Source of the DNA: Bacillota bacterium
Lineage (GTDB): Bacteria; Bacillota; Clostridia; Christensenellales; Borkfalkiaceae
Direction: 5' to 3'
Length of the DNA: 9,237 nt
NCBI GenBank assembly: GCA_003343995.1
Contig: QAKE01000013.1
Coordinates: 1 to 9,237 of the forward strand
In this document: one piece after another, positions 6,231 to 9,237 of the stretch
Layout: every line of letters begins with the position of its first letter
Numbering within the stretch: position 1 is the stretch's first letter
Program-made: the position numbers and the translations under genes
Notes under the pieces: model-generated
Told to the model about the DNA's origin: nothing
The model's database searches: none
The model's input: the letters and a program-made list of their open reading frames with translations, nothing else

Positions 6231-6771
6231 ATTTCAATAAATAACAGCTCGTATACGCGATGGTCTGCGGACCGTAGTTGTATTTCACGCCGGAAAGCTC
6301 GCAAACGCGGCTCACCCACAGCCCGTACGCTTCCATGGACGAATAGGAATCCTCGGGAAAGCGGCAGGGCGCGTCGGGATAGGTGCACTTTTCGCACCGC
6401 GCGCAGGTGCCCGCCCCCATGCCGAGAATGTCGGGATATTTCTTTTTCAGCTCCCGCATCATTTTGATGAAGCTCGCCGCGTGCTCCTTGCCGGTTTTTT
6501 CCATCGTTTCGTAATCGAAATCGTCCTCTAATTTTCCCACCGTCTGCACCAGCAGCCCGTAGGAATACCGCGCCGCCGTTTCGGCGGCTTGCTCTATGGT
6601 GCCGCACGCCGGCGGGCAGCGCCAGTTCTTGCCGTATGCGCGGCATTTGTCCGCGCCGCACATCTCCCTCACTTCCGGCATGAATACGAGGGCTTTCACG
6701 TTGAGTTCCCCCGCATTGGTAAAACCGTTTTGCAGGGCGAAATCGATGAGCTCTTTCGTGGGATAAGGCAT
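6229..6771 (-). CDS. DUF2284 cysteine-rich putative metal-binding protein
   Basis: This 180-residue protein matches DUF2284 (predicted metal-binding). It has ten cysteines in two clusters: C38, C43, C52 and C56 in CGADKCRAYGKNWRCPPAC, and C123, C126, C129 and C136 in CARCEKCTYPDAPC, plus C157 and C176. The CxxCxxC ferredoxin-like spacing and the RCPP motif suggest an iron-sulfur or zinc centre. The biochemical role of the family is unknown. The ATG at 6771 is chosen because it has CGGAGG 5 bases upstream; the frame remains open to 6861 but that would extend through the promoter at 6808-6836. It is the first gene of the operon, 11 bases before the GH78 start. Why a metalloprotein leads a carbohydrate operon is unclear; a link to redox or radical chemistry on the sugar is possible but unsupported. 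Confidence 0.9.
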   Translation of the reverse strand: MPYPTKELIDFALQNGFTNAGELNVKALVFMPEVREMCGADKCRAYGKNWRCPPACGTIEQAAETAARYSYGLLVQTVGKLEDDFDYETMEKTGKEHAASFIKMMRELKKKYPDILGMGAGTCARCEKCTYPDAPCRFPEDSYSSMEAYGLWVSRVCELSGVKYNYGPQTIAYTSCYLLK

Positions 6772-6783
6772 ATTTTCCTCCGA

Positions 6784-6797
6784 GCCGTTTTGACGGC
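6784..6797 (-). promoter_or_regulatory. Small hairpin in the operon leader next to the ribosome binding site
   Basis: GCCGT (6784-6788) pairs with ACGGC (6793-6797) around a 4-base loop. In the minus-strand transcript it begins only a few bases after the predicted start and ends directly before the CGGAGG of the DUF2284 gene (6777-6782). It could stabilise the 5' end or modulate translation. Confidence 0.45.
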
Positions 6798-6807
6798 GTT
6801 TCTTTTT

Positions 6808-6836
6808 ATTGTAGCATAGGCGCGCGCTTTTTTCAA
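6808..6836 (-). promoter_or_regulatory. Promoter of the DUF2284-GH78-esterase operon
   Basis: On the minus strand TTGAAA (6836-6831) and TACAAT (6813-6808) are separated by 17 bases, with a TG dinucleotide before the -10 box (TGC-TACAAT), an extended -10 feature. The start would be near 6801, giving a leader of about 30 bases. Confidence 0.82.
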
Positions 6837-6869
6837 CAAAAAAATGCCGATAATTCCGCACAAAAAGTC

Positions 6870-6898
6870 AAGACAAAGCCCCTTTTATGTGATAAAAT
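6870..6898 (+). promoter_or_regulatory. Promoter of the AraC-GyrI gene
   Basis: AAGACA (6870-6875) and TAAAAT (6893-6898) have a 17-base spacer and follow the general -35/-10 pattern. The predicted start near 6905 leaves a very short leader consisting of the GAGGTG ribosome binding site. It is back-to-back with the operon promoter; 33 bases separate the two -35 boxes, the natural place for a regulator site, though I see no clear repeat there. Confidence 0.65.
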
Positions 6899-6915
6899 AA
6901 AAACGAGGTGGAAAC

Positions 6916-7833
6916 ATGGAGCAAGTTTTCGGGTTACAGGCGGCGATCGATTACATAGAAGCGCATTTAACGGAAAAAATCGATTACGACGACGCGGCGA
7001 AGGCGGCGTTCGTTTCCAAATTTCATTTTCAGCGGGTATTCGGCGCCGTTTGCGGAATGACCGTCGGGGAATATATCCGCAAGCGGCGGCTGACGCTGGC
7101 GGGCAAAGAGCTTGCATTTTGCGATAAAGTGCTTTCCGTGGCGCTGAAATACGGCTACGAAACGTCGGAAAGTTTTTCGAGGGCGTTTTATAAGTTTCAC
7201 GGCATACTACCCTCCGCGGCAAAAAAAGGGGGCGCGCTGAAATGTCTGCCGCGGCTGAAAATCGAAAAAAACATTACGGGAGGAAAAGAGATGGATTACG
7301 AAATCAAGGAAATCGGCGAACGGGTTTTCGTGGGGTACAAAAAGCGGTTTTCCGGCGTGCCGTACGGCGAAGAGCGGGCGCGGCAGGAAGAACAATTTAT
7401 AACGGGCACGCGGGCGAAACAGTGGCTGCTGCTCGGCGCGAGCTGCGATTATTCCACGGATTACTGCATCGTGAACAATATCGGCGACGACGGATACGAT
7501 TTTTACATCGCTTACGAGCTGGACGAATGGACGAGAAGGGAAATGTACAACCCGTCGGTAACGGGCGTGGATTTTATGGATAAGCTGGGTTTTGAAACGA
7601 TCGTCATCCCCCGACAGACCTATGCGGTGTTCCGCACGGAAAGACAGCGCCGCCCCATCGGCGAATATATCGACATTCGCAAACGGATCATGACCGAATG
7701 GCTGCCCTCCGTCGATTACGTTTTGGCGGAAGGCGCGGAAGTCGTCGCCTTGAAATGGCGGCCCGACGACGCAACCGATCGCAAAAACGAAAAGTACGTG
7801 GAAATCCGGCTGCCCGTATGCAAAGGCAGATAA
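6916..7833 (+). CDS. AraC-family regulator with C-terminal GyrI-like domain
   Basis: This 305-residue protein starts with an AraC-type double helix-turn-helix (about 8-108). The first HTH includes YDDAAKAAFVSKFHFQRVF (24-42), followed by GMTVGEYIRKRRL (47-59); the second is LSVALKYGYETSESFSRAF (75-93). A linker (about 105-125) leads to a GyrI-like effector-binding domain from MDYEIKEIGERVFVGYKK (126-143) to the end. This is the Rob-like architecture, in which the C-terminal domain binds a small molecule and the N-terminal domain binds DNA as a monomer. The start is supported by GAGGTG 5 bases upstream. It is divergent from the DUF2284-GH78-esterase operon, so it may control it, but GyrI-type regulators also serve in drug or stress responses. 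A strong Shine-Dalgarno and in-frame ATG sit exactly at the domain boundary (separate entry), which is unusual. Confidence 0.94.
   Translation: MEQVFGLQAAIDYIEAHLTEKIDYDDAAKAAFVSKFHFQRVFGAVCGMTVGEYIRKRRLTLAGKELAFCDKVLSVALKYGYETSESFSRAFYKFHGILPSAAKKGGALKCLPRLKIEKNITGGKEMDYEIKEIGERVFVGYKKRFSGVPYGEERARQEEQFITGTRAKQWLLLGASCDYSTDYCIVNNIGDDGYDFYIAYELDEWTRREMYNPSVTGVDFMDKLGFETIVIPRQTYAVFRTERQRRPIGEYIDIRKRIMTEWLPSVDYVLAEGAEVVALKWRPDDATDRKNEKYVEIRLPVCKGR
7278..7833 (+). other. Internal ribosome binding site and start for a free-standing GyrI-like domain
   Basis: Inside the AraC-GyrI gene, GGGAGGA (7278-7284) lies 6 bases before an in-frame ATG at 7291-7293 (Met126). Translation from it would give a 180-residue GyrI-like protein beginning MDYEIKEI, exactly where free-standing GyrI-like proteins usually begin. 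It is either a functional second start, as known for TipAL/TipAS in Streptomyces, or the relic of a gene fusion. No direct evidence of use can be seen. Confidence 0.5.
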
Positions 7834-7837
7834 AAAA

Positions 7838-7875
7838 GCGCCGCCGACTTCAGCAGTCGGCGGCGTTTTTTATTT
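7838..7875. terminator. Bidirectional terminator between AraC-GyrI and DUF3810, overlapping the DUF3810 end
   Basis: CGCCGCCGACT (7839-7849) pairs perfectly with AGTCGGCGGCG (7855-7865) around a 5-base loop, with A6 before and T6 after on the + strand. It ends the AraC-GyrI transcript and, read on the minus strand, the DUF3810 transcript. The DUF3810 stop codon (7852-7850) lies in the loop, so its last codons form one arm of the stem. Confidence 0.92.
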
Positions 7876-8944
7876 TTTCGTACAACGCGACGAGGCTTTC
7901 CGCCGTTTCGCCGTAACTCGCCGTGCCCGACGGCACGCCGTTCGCCTTTAAGAACAGATCGTTGAAAAACGACGAAAGACTGTCGATAAAGCCCTCGTAT
8001 TTTTCGTAATGCGCCCGCGCGTCGGCGTATTCGCGCAGCACCTTTTCGTCCAGCCGCCCGCGCAGCGTTTCATACTGCCCGTCCGGCAGGGCGTTCAGCA
8101 AAATCGCCGCCGCGTTCATCAGCCCGCTGTACCTGAAATAATCGTCCTCGGAAAGAATACACACGGCGTAAGAGACGATATTCGCCTCGTTCTCCCGCGA
8201 AACGCCCTTCGCGTGCGCCATTTCGTGCGCCGCCGTGCAGGGAATTTCGTAACAGGGGATATTGACGTTTACGTTCGCCTCCGCGGTAAAGGGAAAATAG
8301 ATGCCCGTGATGCCGAGATAGCTCATGGGGACGGACAAAAGCACCGCCTTCGGGCGCACTTCGTAATCCGCGAAATATCCCCCGCCGAACGCGTCGTAAC
8401 AGTCGTTGAGTTTTCGGGAAAGCTCTGCAAACCCGCAGGTCGGCAAAACGTTTCCGCTTTCGTCGCGCCCCAGCCGCGCCGACGTTTCGTTGAGGGCGGA
8501 AACGTAATATTCCGCCGCCGCGAACAGCGATTGCTCCGTGACGTCGGTTTTAAGCCCCAGCGCGGCGTCCGCGTTTTCGCGGGCGTACAGGGGCGCGTAC
8601 AACACGCCGAAGGAAAGGAGCGCGGCGAGGGCGGCAACCGCCGTGCGGTAAAGCCAAATCCCCGCCCGCGCGTAATTTTTCTTTGCCAGAAACGCGACGA
8701 GAAACACGAGAAGAACGACGCCCCCCGCGACGAGAACCGCCGCGGCGATCTCGTACAGGGAAACGGGAATAACATTCGTCAGCCGGTTCAATAAAAAACT
8801 CAGCCACCGCGTAACGCCCCGCGCAAAAACGTGCTCCGCGATCCAAGGGATGCGGGCGAGCGCGTATAAAATCAGCGCGCCGAGGCATAACGCGGATAGT
8901 ATTTTCGCCCGTTCGGGCGTTTTTTTACGCAATGTTTTCGTCAT
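7850..8944 (-). CDS. DUF3810 membrane protein with HExxH metallopeptidase signature
   Basis: This 364-residue protein has three hydrophobic segments near the N-terminus (about 14-32, 64-87 and 99-117), then a soluble domain with HEMAH (240-244) followed by GVSRENEAN (about 247-255). This is an HExxH zinc site with a downstream glutamate (E253), the pattern of zincin-type metallopeptidases and of DUF3810. The family is predicted membrane-anchored; its substrate is unknown. It is probably an active peptidase given the intact motif. The ATG at 8944 is preferred because GGTGAG (8960-8955) is a good ribosome binding site for it. A GTG at 8959 in the same frame would add five residues but lies within that site. 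It is convergent with the AraC-GyrI gene and has no neighbour in its own operon here. A terminator-like hairpin sits in its upstream region. Confidence 0.86.
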   Translation of the reverse strand: MTKTLRKKTPERAKILSALCLGALILYALARIPWIAEHVFARGVTRWLSFLLNRLTNVIPVSLYEIAAAVLVAGGVVLLVFLVAFLAKKNYARAGIWLYRTAVAALAALLSFGVLYAPLYARENADAALGLKTDVTEQSLFAAAEYYVSALNETSARLGRDESGNVLPTCGFAELSRKLNDCYDAFGGGYFADYEVRPKAVLLSVPMSYLGITGIYFPFTAEANVNVNIPCYEIPCTAAHEMAHAKGVSRENEANIVSYAVCILSEDDYFRYSGLMNAAAILLNALPDGQYETLRGRLDEKVLREYADARAHYEKYEGFIDSLSSFFNDLFLKANGVPSGTASYGETAESLVALYEKIKNAADC

Positions 8945-8991
8945 CGTAATTTTTCTCACCGTAAATAGGAAATCACCCCTCGAAACGGCAT

Positions 8992-9026
8992 AAAAAAAGA
9001 AAGAACATTTATCCTTGTTCTCTCTT
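8992..9026 (-). terminator. Intrinsic terminator upstream of DUF3810 (upstream gene end or attenuator)
   Basis: Segments 8997-9007 and 9016-9026 form an 11-bp stem. In the minus-strand RNA all pairs hold, one as G-U, while on the + strand the same position is an A-C mismatch, so the minus strand is the functional one. The stem runs into a T-run (8998-8992) on that strand. It lies about 50 bases before the DUF3810 start codon, so it either ends a short upstream transcript or attenuates DUF3810. Confidence 0.7.
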
Positions 9027-9170
9027 AAAAGATTTGTATTAAATTGTAGTGTTAGGCGGGGATTAAAACGAAGTCGTCAGTTCAAGTCCTGTTTTTTGAA
9101 AAACAGGTCAAAATGCAGCTCCCAAATTCAAATATTCCGCGAGGGGCGCGAACCACAAGATATGGCAACA
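9027..9170. other. Gene-free right-edge segment with tRNA-like T-arm sequence and a hairpin
   Basis: No gene is supported here. GTTCAAGTCC (9080-9089), preceded by AAGTCGTCA, matches the tRNA T-arm consensus, but the rest of a tRNA fold is not visible; it could be a decayed tRNA end or attachment-site relic. It overlaps a perfect 9-bp hairpin, CCTGTTTTT (9088-9096) with AAAAACAGG (9099-9107). ATTGTA at 9043-9048 reads TACAAT on the minus strand and could be a -10 box for DUF3810, but no -35 box fits it. Confidence 0.35.
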
Positions 9171-9205
9171 AAAAAGCACAAGACCTACTAAATCTTGTGC
9201 TTTTT
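9171..9205. terminator. Strong bidirectional terminator at the right edge
   Basis: AAAAAGCACAAGA (9171-9183) pairs perfectly with TCTTGTGCTTTTT (9193-9205) around a 9-base loop. The A- and T-runs at the ends make it work on both strands. It isolates segment 9027-9170 from what lies beyond the window. Confidence 0.85.
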
Positions 9206-9209
9206 ATGT

Positions 9210-9233
9210 TTTGTAGCTTTTTCGTACTACAAA
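9210..9233. repeat. Short inverted repeat at the window end
   Basis: TTTGTAG (9210-9216) and CTACAAA (9227-9233) are a perfect inverted repeat with a 10-base loop. It may belong to a structure or operator that continues beyond the window. Confidence 0.45.
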
Positions 9234-9237
9234 GATG

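Noticed and set aside
6218..6661. Upstream extension of the GH78 frame
   Set aside because: It overlaps the DUF2284 gene in another frame, has arginine-rich shadow composition and bypasses the AAAGGAG site at 6224-6230.
6837..6869. Possible regulator site (CGG-N6-CGG) between the divergent promoters
   Set aside because: It is only a short direct triplet repeat of the kind expected by chance in this sequence, so it was not listed as an operator.
9113..9237. Open frame from ATG 9113 to the right edge
   Set aside because: It reads through the strong terminator stem at 9171-9205, has no ribosome binding site and the peptide resembles spurious frames next to tRNA ends.
1..9237. CRISPR array, toxin-antitoxin pair or complete prophage
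   Set aside because: No regular direct repeats with spacers were seen. The XRE gene's partner matches no known toxin or antitoxin family I recognise, and no phage structural genes are present.

Overview
The window looks like chromosomal DNA from a gut-type member of the Firmicutes (class Clostridia). The grounds are consensus sigma-A-like promoters, strong GGAGG ribosome binding sites, intrinsic terminators with long U-tracts, and families common there: GH130, GH78, SGNH/sialate O-acetylesterase, DUF2284, AraC-GyrI fusion and DUF3810. GC content is moderately high in the main genes and clearly lower in the left edge, in the regulator module near 1.6-2.25 kb and at the right edge. The assignment to a lineage is inference.

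Layout, left to right. 1-198 is the C-terminal end of an IS110-family transposase, cut by the window edge. 199-486 is non-coding: the right flank of that element, then a clear promoter for the next gene. 487-1551 (+) is a GH130-type glycoside phosphorylase/hydrolase. 1590-1943 (-) is a small cysteine-cluster protein of unknown function, divergent from 2056-2253 (+), a 65-residue XRE-type repressor. Between those two lie three evenly spaced copies of a palindromic operator, one of them inside the promoter of the cysteine-cluster gene. 6771 down to 2297 (-) is a three-gene operon: a DUF2284 cysteine-rich metal-binding protein, a GH78 alpha-L-rhamnosidase-like enzyme and a sialate O-acetylesterase-like SGNH esterase. 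6916-7833 (+), divergent from the operon, is an AraC-type regulator fused to a GyrI-like effector-binding domain. 7850-8944 (-) is a DUF3810 membrane protein with an HExxH zinc-metallopeptidase signature. 8945-9237 has no gene I can support but holds several hairpins and a tRNA T-arm-like sequence.

How it may work together. None of the three carbohydrate enzymes (GH130, GH78, esterase) has a visible signal peptide, so they probably act in the cytoplasm on imported, acetylated plant or host oligosaccharides. No transporter lies in the window. The AraC-GyrI protein is divergent from the operon, with both promoters visible in 6772-6915, so it is the natural candidate regulator. Each of the three convergent gene pairs (GH130/Cys-cluster, XRE/esterase, AraC-GyrI/DUF3810) has one bidirectional terminator between the genes or across their ends.

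Most worth a second look: the three-operator XRE/Cys-cluster module; the well-placed internal ribosome binding site and ATG exactly at the start of the GyrI domain of the AraC protein; the intrinsic terminator in the leader of the DUF3810 gene; and the unexplained hairpin-rich right edge.
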